Shown here piece by piece: positions 1-6,858 of a stretch of 7,136 nucleotides of DNA. Each line of letters starts with the position of its first letter. Positions within the stretch are counted from its first letter, which is position 1. Source of the DNA: CAZQYC01 sp043746555 (GTDB taxonomy: Bacteria; Pseudomonadota; Gammaproteobacteria; Steroidobacterales; Steroidobacteraceae); NCBI GenBank assembly GCA_043746555.1, contig JAYTQU010000372.1, forward strand, positions 1 to 7,136, given 5' to 3'. A model generated the notes under the pieces. The model did no database searches and was not told the DNA's origin. It was given only the letters and a program-made list of their open reading frames with translations. The position numbers and the translations under genes are program-made.

Positions 1-358
1 CAATGTCCAACGACTCCGCAATCGCCAATGCGGCTGGAATGACTTGCGCGTTGGGATGGACCGGCGCGGCGTCGTACGTGTCTTCGAAGTCGAGAGCATG
101 CGCCATCGAGCCATTCGCTAGGGCTGCGAGCGCTGCCGATGTTTTGAAGCCGTAGCCTAGAACCGTCGCCTCCGATTTTGCATGCGACTCCATTGCTAGT
201 TGCGCAAACGCGTCGCAACCCTCCCCTAGCCCGCTCGCGCCCAGCATCACTCCGAGGGCGTCGAGTAACGAGTACTTCGTCATTTGCACGGCACGCGACG
301 ACAGCTGTTCAAATTTTGCAGCGGCGATGTGTTCGGCGATGGCGTGCGAGAGTTTCAT
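1..358 (-). CDS. MmgE/PrpD family protein, N-terminal part (cut by left window edge)
   Basis: Reading leftward from the ATG at 358, an open frame of 119 codons runs off the window with no stop. The visible part begins MKLSHAIAEHIAAAKF and has the family's all-helical N-terminal start (residues about 5-40). It also contains the diagnostic segment NGSMAHALDFEDT at residues 82-94, followed by HPN at 101-103 and a Pro-Ala-Ala-Leu helix. Asp90, Thr94 and His101 appear to match, from memory of the family, the active-site Asp/Thr/His of cis-aconitate decarboxylase. Known members include 2-methylcitrate dehydratase, cis-aconitate decarboxylase and iminodisuccinate epimerase, all acting on small polycarboxylates in the cytoplasm; which reaction applies here is not decidable from a quarter of the protein. 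Full-length members have about 450-500 residues. The start lies 23 bases after the CapA-like gene, with a poor Shine-Dalgarno (AAAGAG only 2 bases from the ATG), so translation probably depends on the upstream gene. Confidence 0.9.
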   Translation of the reverse strand, partial: MKLSHAIAEHIAAAKFEQLSSRAVQMTKYSLLDALGVMLGASGLGEGCDAFAQLAMESHAKSEATVLGYGFKTSAALAALANGSMAHALDFEDTYDAAPVHPNAQVIPAALAIAESLDI

Positions 359-378
359 GGCTCTTTAATATGGCTCTT
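357..378. repeat. 9-base direct repeat at the start of the MmgE/PrpD gene
   Basis: ATGGCTCTT occurs at 357-365 and again at 370-378, a period of 13 bases. On the minus strand this reads AAGAGCCAT twice. The second copy (in gene direction) supplies the purine-rich stretch and the first two bases of the ATG start codon at 358. The first copy would place the same purine block before ATA instead of ATG. It may be a local duplication of the translation start region, or chance. Confidence 0.5.
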
Positions 379-381
379 CGA

Positions 382-1506
382 CTATGCAATGACCACTTCG
401 TTGCCGTCGCGCTGGTACGTAGCGTTGAGTCCCGCCATCTGTGTGACACCTTCCAAATAATCTACGACCTCGGCAAAGCGCGGATCGCTTGCAACCAACA
501 TTTCGGGTTGCGACTGTCGGTTCACGTACGCCGGTATCAACGCAACGCGCTGCACTTTGCCGCCGGCAATGATGCATTTCGCTACGACTGTGCGACGCGC
601 GTCGGCGGGAAAGTTATAGGAGCTTTCAAAGTCCGGTTGCCAGTTGGGATGCAGCGATTGAATTTCTTTGAAGCCTTTGCTCTCCGCGTGCGCTTTGTCC
701 ATGTGAAGATCTACCGCGAAATTGCAGAGGCTATAAATGATGGGTTTACCTTTGTAGATCTCGACGCCCTTCAATATGTGTGCATGGTGGCCGAGAATCA
801 CGTCCGCGCCGGCATCGATGGCGGCGCGCCCTACCTCTGGTTGGTATTGCGCAATCATTGCCGGTACAAAGTGAATGCCCCAGTGCAACGACACCATGAC
901 GACATCGGCTCTTTGCTTCGCCTTGCGAATATCGTCTTGCAAAGCTGCCAAGTCATCGCGATTGGCGAACGTGTGAATACGAGACGGCGTACCCGGTTGA
1001 TCGTGTTCGATTTGCTCGTACAATGTCCACGCTCGCATCGGTGCGCAGCCTTGACGATTTTCCTCGGCCCAATAACCCATCGGCAAGATTGAGCTGTAGG
1101 CGAGAAATGCAACGCGTTGTCCTTTGGTTTCGATGATGACGGGCTCACGCGCTTCTTTAATCGTCGCACCGGCACCAACAACATTTAGCTTTGCCGCCTT
1201 GAGCGCATCGATAGTGTCGAAGAAACCTTCCCGCCCCCAATCCATGCAGTGATTTCCCGCCCAGGAAACGACAGTAAATCCCGCGCGCTGCAACGCCTGC
1301 GCCGCAGTCGGATGCGTACGATCGGTGTGGCGAGCTTGCGGCAAACGCGAACCGTGCTCGGTAAGATTGATTTCCAATTGACAAAAAGAAATATCGGCTT
1401 TCGATAATTCGCCGCGCACGTTGTCGAACAACGTGTCCGGATCTTCGCGGCTCGGCGCGACATCGCCTACGGCGTACAAAAGTATTTCGTTGTTAGCGGC
1501 GCTCAC
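382..1506 (-). CDS. CapA-family (PgsA/CapA-like) metallophosphatase-superfamily protein, soluble
   Basis: This 374-residue protein spans the CapA fold over nearly its full length. In order it has VGDV (13-16, Asp15), LEINLTE (44-50), AGNHCMDWG (84-92, with Asn86, His87 and Asp89), HWG (208-210), GADVILGHHAH (233-243) and IYSLCNF (257-263). These correspond to the calcineurin-like metal-binding blocks of CapA/PgsA proteins, which in poly-gamma-glutamate systems are membrane-anchored export or synthesis factors. Here there is no signal peptide or membrane segment, so a cytoplasmic enzyme is inferred. Consensus HWGxE reads HWGIH, GHHPH reads GHHAH and SLGNF reads SLCNF. The GTG start at 1506 is chosen because AGGAGA (1518-1513) lies 7-8 bases upstream; a more distal GTG at 1530 lacks such a site and would overlap the preceding gene. 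No CapB or CapC partners are visible, so a capsule role is not supported. The likely role is hydrolysis of an imported solute or a product of it (inference). Confidence 0.9.
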   Translation of the reverse strand: MSAANNEILLYAVGDVAPSREDPDTLFDNVRGELSKADISFCQLEINLTEHGSRLPQARHTDRTHPTAAQALQRAGFTVVSWAGNHCMDWGREGFFDTIDALKAAKLNVVGAGATIKEAREPVIIETKGQRVAFLAYSSILPMGYWAEENRQGCAPMRAWTLYEQIEHDQPGTPSRIHTFANRDDLAALQDDIRKAKQRADVVMVSLHWGIHFVPAMIAQYQPEVGRAAIDAGADVILGHHAHILKGVEIYKGKPIIYSLCNFAVDLHMDKAHAESKGFKEIQSLHPNWQPDFESSYNFPADARRTVVAKCIIAGGKVQRVALIPAYVNRQSQPEMLVASDPRFAEVVDYLEGVTQMAGLNATYQRDGNEVVIA

Positions 1507-1519
1507 ATGTCGTCTCCTA
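1504..1519 (-). promoter_or_regulatory. Shine-Dalgarno overlapping the stop codon of the preceding ATPase gene
   Basis: On the minus strand the sequence reads TAGGAGACGACATGTG. TAG (1519-1517) ends the second ATPase gene, and the same bases open the AGGAGA ribosome-binding site (1518-1513) for the CapA-like gene, whose GTG lies at 1506-1504. An ATG overlaps that GTG out of frame (1507-1505) but is followed immediately by TGA, so it is not a usable start. The arrangement implies translational coupling between importer and CapA-like protein. Confidence 0.75.
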
Positions 1520-2476
1520 GTACAGCACACACGCCACTTGATGGCCGTGCGCGACTTTCTTTAACGCCGGTTCACCGATTGCGCACTCAGCTCGCGCATG
1601 TGGACAGCGTGTACGAAATCGGCAACCGGAAGGTGGATCAAGCGGACTCGGCACTTCGCCGCTAAGCGGAGGCACCTTGGCAACGGCATCCGGATCGTCA
1701 GGTAAGCAGGCGTCGAACAATGCCTGCGTATACGGATGCAGCGGCCTTGTACAGACTGCTTCGCTCGTTCCGGTCTCGACGATCTTGCCCAAGTACATCA
1801 CGGCAATGCGGTCGCTCATGTATCGCATCGTGGCCAAATCGTGCGCGACAAACAAATAGCTGAGACTGAAACGAGCTTTAAGGTCTTTCAGTAGATTAAG
1901 AATCTGCGCGCGAATGGAGATGTCCTGCGACGACACCGCCTCGTCCAGAATCATTATCTGCGGTTCGGAAGCTAGTGCACGAGCGATGGCGATGCGTTGA
2001 CGTTGACCGCCGCTGAATTCGTGAGGATATTTCTCCGCATCGCCGGCATGGAGTCCCACCATGTGTAGCACTTCCGAAACACGTTCCGCGACCGCTATCT
2101 TTCCTAGCGAAGTATTCACGCGAAGCGGTTCACTGATGATGCGCTCGACGCGCATGCGAGGATCAAGCGACGAGAACGGGTTCTGAAACACCGGTTGCAC
2201 TGCGCGCCGATACTCGCGTCGTTCTGGTTCGCTCAAGGATTGTAAATCTCGATCCTTGAATTGAATGCGCCCTTCACTTGGGATCAAAAGATTAAGCAAC
2301 AACCGCATTAGCGTCGTCTTGCCACATCCCGATTCACCGACCAATCCAAGTGTTTCGCCTGCTCGTAATTCGAGACTAATTCCATCGACGGCGCGCACGA
2401 TGCCCCTCTCCAGAAAGCCGCGTTTGACGCTGAAGTGTTGACTCAATTCCTTGGCTTCCAAAAGAGGCGCCGTCAT
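1517..2476 (-). CDS. DppF/OppF-type peptide ABC transporter ATP-binding protein
   Basis: This 319-residue cytoplasmic ATPase powers the importer together with the 2473-3444 product. Visible motifs are Walker A GESGCGKTT (47-55, Lys53), the Q-loop at Gln98 in QNPFSSLDP, signature FSGGQRQR (154-161), Walker B IMILDEA (174-180, Asp178 and catalytic Glu179) and H-loop His212. The C-terminal oligopeptide/dipeptide extension carries Cys285, Cys291, Cys298 and Cys316, the four-cysteine pattern that binds a 4Fe-4S cluster in some family members. After Walker B the usual DEPVSALD reads DEAVSSQD; the catalytic Glu and D-loop Asp are kept. The start at 2476 is chosen because its ATG shares bases with the TGA of the upstream ATPase (ATGA overlap) and gives the family's normal N-terminus (MTAPLLEAKELSQHF). 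An earlier in-frame start would add 37 residues inside the other gene, unlike the family. There is no clear Shine-Dalgarno, consistent with translational coupling. Substrate specificity is not set by this subunit. Confidence 0.95.
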   Translation of the reverse strand: MTAPLLEAKELSQHFSVKRGFLERGIVRAVDGISLELRAGETLGLVGESGCGKTTLMRLLLNLLIPSEGRIQFKDRDLQSLSEPERREYRRAVQPVFQNPFSSLDPRMRVERIISEPLRVNTSLGKIAVAERVSEVLHMVGLHAGDAEKYPHEFSGGQRQRIAIARALASEPQIMILDEAVSSQDISIRAQILNLLKDLKARFSLSYLFVAHDLATMRYMSDRIAVMYLGKIVETGTSEAVCTRPLHPYTQALFDACLPDDPDAVAKVPPLSGEVPSPLDPPSGCRFRTRCPHARAECAIGEPALKKVAHGHQVACVLY

Positions 2477-3444
2477 TTGCGTGGATACCAGCAACGAGCA
2501 ACATGACCGTCGCCCAAGGATTGCACCGGCGGGGTATTGTCGTGACACTTCGCTTGCGCTTGTGGGCAACGCGATGCAAATCGGCACCCATTCGGACGTT
2601 CGTCGACTTTTGGCGGCGATCCAGCAATGGAGATAAGCCGTTCGGTCTTGGTGTGTAACCGAGGAATGCTATCGAGTAGCGCCTTGGTATACCAATGTGC
2701 CGGCGCGCGAAAAATATCTCGTACCGCTGCCGATTCGACAATCTGCCCTGCATACAGTACGCAAACACGATCGCACATCTTCGCGACCACACCGAAGTCG
2801 TGTGTGATAAAAATCATTGCCATGCCGGCGTCGCGCTGTAAGTCCTTTAGTAGATCGAGATACTGCGCCTGCAATGTAACGTCGAGCGAGGTGGTCGGCT
2901 CGTCGGCAATCAATAGACGCGGTTCGCAGGCGAGCGCAATCGCGCCGACCACGCGTTGCTTCATACCGCCGCTCATCTGATGAGGATAATCGTCAACGCG
3001 CTGCTCGGGCGCCGGGATGCGCACGCGACGCAGCGCTTCAATCGCACGAGAACGACGTTCCTTCGGCTTGCATCGAGCATGCACGGCGAAGGCTTCTTCA
3101 ATTTGTTTGCCGACGGTGAACGCGGGATTGAGCGAAGCCATGGGATCTTGCAAGATCATCGAGATATCGCGGCCGCGCAATTGTCTAAGTTGCACATCGT
3201 TCATGCGCAACACATCGCGATCCTCAAGCAACACTTGGCCGGAAGTGAACGGCCTCATCGAACGCGGCGTCAATCTCATTAAAGCGAGCGCAACCGTGCT
3301 TTTTCCGGAACCCGATTCACCGACGATGCCGAGTGTCTGACCGGCATGCACATCGAAGCTAACGTCATGCACCAAGTTGAACACCTGTTCATGACGTTTG
3401 ATCCCGACGGTCAGACTTTTGACTTGCAACAAAAGTGTGCTCAT
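2473..3444 (-). CDS. DppD/OppD-type peptide ABC transporter ATP-binding protein
   Basis: This 323-residue cytoplasmic ATPase is the first of the importer's two. It shows Walker A GESGSGKST (42-50, Lys48), the Q-loop at Gln99 in LQDPMASLNP, signature MSGGMKQR (157-164), Walker B LLIADEP (177-183, Asp181 and Glu182), D-loop SLD (186-188) and H-loop His215 in ITHD. The GGMKQR form of the signature is typical of DppD/OppD rather than the GGQRQR of DppF/OppF, which separates the two paralogues. Cys287, Cys293, Cys300 and Cys318 form the C-terminal four-cysteine motif of the family. The length is normal. The ATG at 3444 begins 4 bases after the permease stop codon (3451-3449), with only a weak GGGCGG purine block before it. 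The gene ends in an ATGA overlap with the next ATPase. All nucleotide-binding motifs look intact. Confidence 0.95.
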   Translation of the reverse strand: MSTLLLQVKSLTVGIKRHEQVFNLVHDVSFDVHAGQTLGIVGESGSGKSTVALALMRLTPRSMRPFTSGQVLLEDRDVLRMNDVQLRQLRGRDISMILQDPMASLNPAFTVGKQIEEAFAVHARCKPKERRSRAIEALRRVRIPAPEQRVDDYPHQMSGGMKQRVVGAIALACEPRLLIADEPTTSLDVTLQAQYLDLLKDLQRDAGMAMIFITHDFGVVAKMCDRVCVLYAGQIVESAAVRDIFRAPAHWYTKALLDSIPRLHTKTERLISIAGSPPKVDERPNGCRFASRCPQAQAKCHDNTPPVQSLGDGHVARCWYPRK

Positions 3445-3448
3445 TGCA

Positions 3449-4297
3449 TTAGCCGCCCAACTCGCGTCGCAATTGCGGATTGAGTGCGTCGGTTAATGCA
3501 TCGCCAAGCAGATTTAGCGCAAGCACCGTTACAAGCACCGCAAGACCGGGAAAAAGACACAGCCACCACGCGGAGACCACGTATGAGCGTCCATCGGCAA
3601 TCATCGAGCCCCAAGCAGGCCACGGTGCCGGCACGCCCACACCGAGGAAGCTCAACGAGGCTTCCATGATGATGACCGTGCCCACTTGCAAGGTGGCAAG
3701 AACGATCAACGATCCGGCGACATTCGGCAGAATGTGATTCCACATGATGCTGAAGGTGGAACAACCAGCAGTGCGCGCGAGATCGACAAATTCTTGAGCG
3801 CGTACTTTCAGCGTTTCGCCGCGAGCCATGCGCGCGAACTGCGACCACAACAACAAGCTAATAATGATCACAATGTTGATGAAGCTCGGCCCAAACAACA
3901 CACCGAACAACAATGCAATGAGAATCACCGGCAGCGAGATCGCAAGATCGACGACGCGCATAATGATCGTCTCGACCCAGCCGCCCACATATCCGGCCAC
4001 TATGCCTAACGTTGAGCCGATGCAGCCGGCTACCAAGATCGCGAGCGCGCAGACGGACAATGACGCACGGGCCCCGTATAACAAGCGACTCAGAATATCT
4101 CGGCCGAGGACATCGGTACCCAAGGCGTGCATCCACGCGCCACCCTCTTGCCAAACGGGCGGCATGAGCCGATCTTCCAATTTACCGATGAGCGGATCGA
4201 ACGGCGCCAGCCACGGCGCAAAAATCGCCGCAGCAACCAAGAGCACCACAATAATCAGCGCGAATGCGACCAGCGGTTTGTTGAGCAGCGCCTTCAT
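3449..4297 (-). CDS. DppC/OppC-type peptide ABC transporter permease
   Basis: This 282-residue inner-membrane protein forms half of the translocation channel. Hydrophobic segments lie at about residues 10-28, 81-103, 116-136, 140-156, 194-213 and 247-266, matching the family's six helices. Between the first two helices is the DppC/OppC periplasmic loop with HALGTDVLGRDILSRLLYGAR (58-78), which separates it from the B-type permease. The cytoplasmic coupling (EAA) loop is EFVDLARTAGCSTFSIMWNHILPN (169-192), which contacts an ATPase. The segment SLSFLGVGVPAPWPAWG (214-230) is also typical. The ATG at 4297 overlaps the TGA of the upstream permease (ATGA), so both permeases are likely translated in a coupled 1:1 manner. 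No frame disruption is seen. Confidence 0.96.
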   Translation of the reverse strand: MKALLNKPLVAFALIIVVLLVAAAIFAPWLAPFDPLIGKLEDRLMPPVWQEGGAWMHALGTDVLGRDILSRLLYGARASLSVCALAILVAGCIGSTLGIVAGYVGGWVETIIMRVVDLAISLPVILIALLFGVLFGPSFINIVIIISLLLWSQFARMARGETLKVRAQEFVDLARTAGCSTFSIMWNHILPNVAGSLIVLATLQVGTVIIMEASLSFLGVGVPAPWPAWGSMIADGRSYVVSAWWLCLFPGLAVLVTVLALNLLGDALTDALNPQLRRELGG

Positions 4298-5211
4298 CGA
4301 CTAATTCTCGGATCGAGCCAGGCGTAGGCGATATCGACAGCAAAATTCGCCAGCATAAAAATAGCGGTCATGACCAACACAACGGCCTGCATCACCGGAA
4401 AATCGCGACTTAAGATCGATTCGTACGCGAGCCGTCCGATGCCCGGCCACGAGAAGACTGTTTCGATTACGACGGCGCCGGTAATCATGGTCGCGAAGAA
4501 CGCACCCATATACGTAAGCACGGGAATGAGGCTGTTGCGCAATGCATGTTTCCATATCACGGCCGTTTCACTGACGCCTTTGATGCGCGCGAGCTTGATG
4601 TATTCGCTGCTCAGCGCGTCGATCATGCTAACGCGCACCAAGCGCGTCACCGCCGCCACGGTAAACAACGCCATCGACACCGACGGCAAAACATAGTGAC
4701 GCCAATCGCCATACCCCGACGTTGGCAACCAACCCAGCTGGATACTGAAAAAATACATTAGAACGATGCCAAGCCAAAAGACGGGCACGGACTGACCGAG
4801 CAAAGCAATCACCCGCGCGCCGGTATCGAGCGCCGTGCCTCGCTTGACGGCAGCAAGTACTCCAAGCGGAATGCCCAATAGCAAGCTTAAGACTAAGGCG
4901 CAGCCCGCAAGTTTGAGCGATGCGGGTAGACGATCGGCAATCAGTTGCATCGCCGGCTGGCGATCTCCCGTTACGGAACGTCCCAAATCGCCGTGCGCGG
5001 CATGACTGACAAAAACCCAATATTGTTTAGGGAGCGGTTGATCGAGTCCCAGTTCGCGAGTGAGTGTGGCGCGATCTTGTGGCGTTGCGTACTCACTGAG
5101 CAGCAACGACACTGGATCGCCCGTTAAGCGCCCGAGCAAAAACACGATGACGCTCATGGCCAGCAAAGTGCCGACAACTTCGAGTAGCTTTTTGGCGATA
5201 TAGCGCAACAC
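4294..5211 (-). CDS. DppB/OppB-type peptide ABC transporter permease
   Basis: This 305-residue inner-membrane protein is the other half of the channel. Hydrophobic segments lie at about residues 10-28, 101-122, 134-158, 174-193, 233-254 and 275-296. The N-terminal helix is followed by the family-typical block LTGDPVSLLLSEYATPQD (29-46) and LGLDQPLPKQYWVF (55-68). The EAA coupling loop is EYIKLARIKGVSETAVIWKHALRNSLIPVL (203-232), then ETVFSWPGIGRL (250-261). I chose the GTG at 5211 because it gives MLRYIAKKLLE, the normal family N-terminus. A TTG one codon later is possible, and the most upstream start (5292) would overlap the binding-protein gene by about 60 bases and add a hydrophilic leader. 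There is no good Shine-Dalgarno in the 20-base gap after the binding-protein stop, so coupling or weak initiation is likely. That would fit less permease than binding protein. Confidence 0.94.
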   Translation of the reverse strand: MLRYIAKKLLEVVGTLLAMSVIVFLLGRLTGDPVSLLLSEYATPQDRATLTRELGLDQPLPKQYWVFVSHAAHGDLGRSVTGDRQPAMQLIADRLPASLKLAGCALVLSLLLGIPLGVLAAVKRGTALDTGARVIALLGQSVPVFWLGIVLMYFFSIQLGWLPTSGYGDWRHYVLPSVSMALFTVAAVTRLVRVSMIDALSSEYIKLARIKGVSETAVIWKHALRNSLIPVLTYMGAFFATMITGAVVIETVFSWPGIGRLAYESILSRDFPVMQAVVLVMTAIFMLANFAVDIAYAWLDPRISR

Positions 5212-5231
5212 GGTTTGATCTAGTGCCGGCT

Positions 5232-6824
5232 TTAATGCTTGCGGCGCGTGATTCGATCGATGTTGGTGCCCTGCTGACTCAGCGCGGGCCAAGATTCGAT
5301 CCTGTTGCTCATTCCATAAGGCTCGTTCGCAAAGCCAATGAATACTGCACTGGCTTCCTCACGTAAATATTCGCCAAGTTCGGTAGTGAGTCGCGCCCGT
5401 TCGTTCGGATCGAGCGCATCGCTAATGCGTTGTACTCTCGCGTCGGTTTCGGCGTTGGCGTAACTCGCGAACACGCTGGCCGACATCACGCTCGCTTGCA
5501 GTCCCGGTAACGTGCCGGAAAACGCAAGCCCACGATGCGTCCATGCAATATTGGTGGTCGCACCGGTGGTCCATGCACCACGCAGTGTTGGCCAACTAGT
5601 CGGCTCGATCTTCACGTGCACGCCCACTGCTTGCCAATAGGCCGCAGCGGCTTCGGCGACAATTTGCAATTCGGCGCCGGGTGTCGTGGTGTAGGTTCGC
5701 AATGTTAGATCGAATCCGTTTGGGAACCCCGCTTGCGTCAATAGCTCGCGCGCGCGTTTGGGATCGTAGTCGTAAGGTGGAATTCCTTCCCATTCGGGCG
5801 CCGGAAAGTCCGCACCGACAATCGACGCTTGGCCGTGAAAAATCGATTTGACGATCGCTTTCTTATCAAGCGCATAGTTGAGTGCTTGTCGAACTTGTTT
5901 CTTGGCCCACGGCACGTTGGGATTGGAAAACTTCGTCGTCAGACCGCCAAATCGAATGACTGGTGCCCAATTGTGCCGCACATACATGATGCGCAAACCG
6001 GCATGCTCAAGCGCTTTGATCGAGTCGTAGTTGATGGGCGCGAGATCGGCTTCGCCGGTTTTTAGCATCGCGGCGCGCGTGAATTCTTCCGGCACGGCGC
6101 GAAACTGAATGCGTTTGAAGTCGGGATGCACGCGCCAATGCGCGGCTGCGTTCTTCACTGCGCGCACCGTGATCGATACGCCCGGCCGATACGATTCTAA
6201 CTCATACGCGCCGGTGCCGATGGGCTGCGCATCGGCGAATGCATCGCCTTTGCCGGTCACATAGCGCTTACTCACCATCGGAATAATTTGTCCATTGGAC
6301 AAGTAGCCGGTAATGAAATCGATGTCGGGCGTTTTTAATGTGATGACGACTTTGTATCGCTCGGGTGCGGACACATCGGCAATCGATTTGCGCAACGGCG
6401 ACGACGGACCCGCGATGGATTTAGGATCGCGGATGCGATCAAGCGTGTACTTCACATCGTCCGCTGTAAATTCGCCCCAGCCTTGTTGAAATTGAATACC
6501 TTTTCGTAGCCACAAGGTGAACACTTTCCCATCTTTCGACATTTCCCAACGTTCCGCCAATCCCGGCTGCAACTGCATGGTTGCCGGATCGAGATACGCG
6601 AGATATTCACAAATCGTGTCGAGATAAAACTTGCGCCCGGTGCTGCCGTTCCAGGGCAAAAAAGTGGCTTCGCTAAAGGTGGACATCGCGACGACAAGCG
6701 TATCGGGATCGCGCGGCGCTCGCGCGCAATGACTCACACCCACCGCGAGCAGCACAATCGCAATGCCGCGCCTATATCCCATGCAACGCTTTATAGCCTT
6801 CGCCTTTGCCCCGCTCGCTGGCAC
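5232..6824 (-). CDS. Family 5 extracellular solute-binding protein of a peptide-type ABC importer
   Basis: This protein of up to 530 residues is the periplasmic receptor of the importer. Family 5 landmarks are LAERWEMSKDGKVFTLWLRKG (89-109), FTADDVKYTLDRIRDP (119-134), PIGTGAYELESY (201-212), VRQALNYALDKKAIV (311-325) and YDPKRARELLTQAGFPNG (353-370). Length is normal for DppA/OppA-type proteins. The N-terminus has a basic region (Lys8, Lys10, Lys12, Arg13, Arg18, Arg19), a hydrophobic stretch GIAIVLLAVGV (20-30) and then SHC with Cys33. This resembles a lipoprotein signal, but His at the position before Cys is atypical. Two starts are possible: GTG at 6824, with GAGGA ending 4 bases upstream and an in-frame stop directly before it, and ATG at 6782 (residue 15), with no close ribosome site. 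I prefer 6824 on the Shine-Dalgarno. It is the first gene of the importer operon. The ligand is unresolved: family 5 members bind peptides, nickel, opines and sugars among others. Confidence 0.93.
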   Translation of the reverse strand: MPASGAKAKAIKRCMGYRRGIAIVLLAVGVSHCARAPRDPDTLVVAMSTFSEATFLPWNGSTGRKFYLDTICEYLAYLDPATMQLQPGLAERWEMSKDGKVFTLWLRKGIQFQQGWGEFTADDVKYTLDRIRDPKSIAGPSSPLRKSIADVSAPERYKVVITLKTPDIDFITGYLSNGQIIPMVSKRYVTGKGDAFADAQPIGTGAYELESYRPGVSITVRAVKNAAAHWRVHPDFKRIQFRAVPEEFTRAAMLKTGEADLAPINYDSIKALEHAGLRIMYVRHNWAPVIRFGGLTTKFSNPNVPWAKKQVRQALNYALDKKAIVKSIFHGQASIVGADFPAPEWEGIPPYDYDPKRARELLTQAGFPNGFDLTLRTYTTTPGAELQIVAEAAAAYWQAVGVHVKIEPTSWPTLRGAWTTGATTNIAWTHRGLAFSGTLPGLQASVMSASVFASYANAETDARVQRISDALDPNERARLTTELGEYLREEASAVFIGFANEPYGMSNRIESWPALSQQGTNIDRITRRKH

Positions 6825-6858
6825 TTATTCCTCGCGACGATTCGTAATTTGTTCCGCG

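Noticed and set aside
178..1092. A 304-codon plus-strand open frame opposite the CapA-like and MmgE/PrpD genes
   Set aside because: It lies antisense to two well-supported genes, has an Arg-rich composition with no recognisable domain, and is explained as a shadow of their codon usage.
382..1506. Part of a capsule or poly-gamma-glutamate synthesis cluster
   Set aside because: No CapB ligase, CapC or glycosyltransferase is nearby, and the CapA-like protein has no membrane anchor, so the family name alone does not support a capsule role.
2376..2792. A second minus-strand frame of 138 codons across the junction of the two ATPase genes
   Set aside because: It overlaps both ATPase genes in another frame, shows no family motifs and is Arg-rich, as expected for a shadow frame; there is no sign of a programmed frameshift.
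3828..4304. A 158-codon plus-strand open frame opposite the C-type permease
   Set aside because: It is the antisense of membrane-helix codons (rich in Asn, Thr, Met and Ala), shows no family features, and has no separate ribosome site that I could support.
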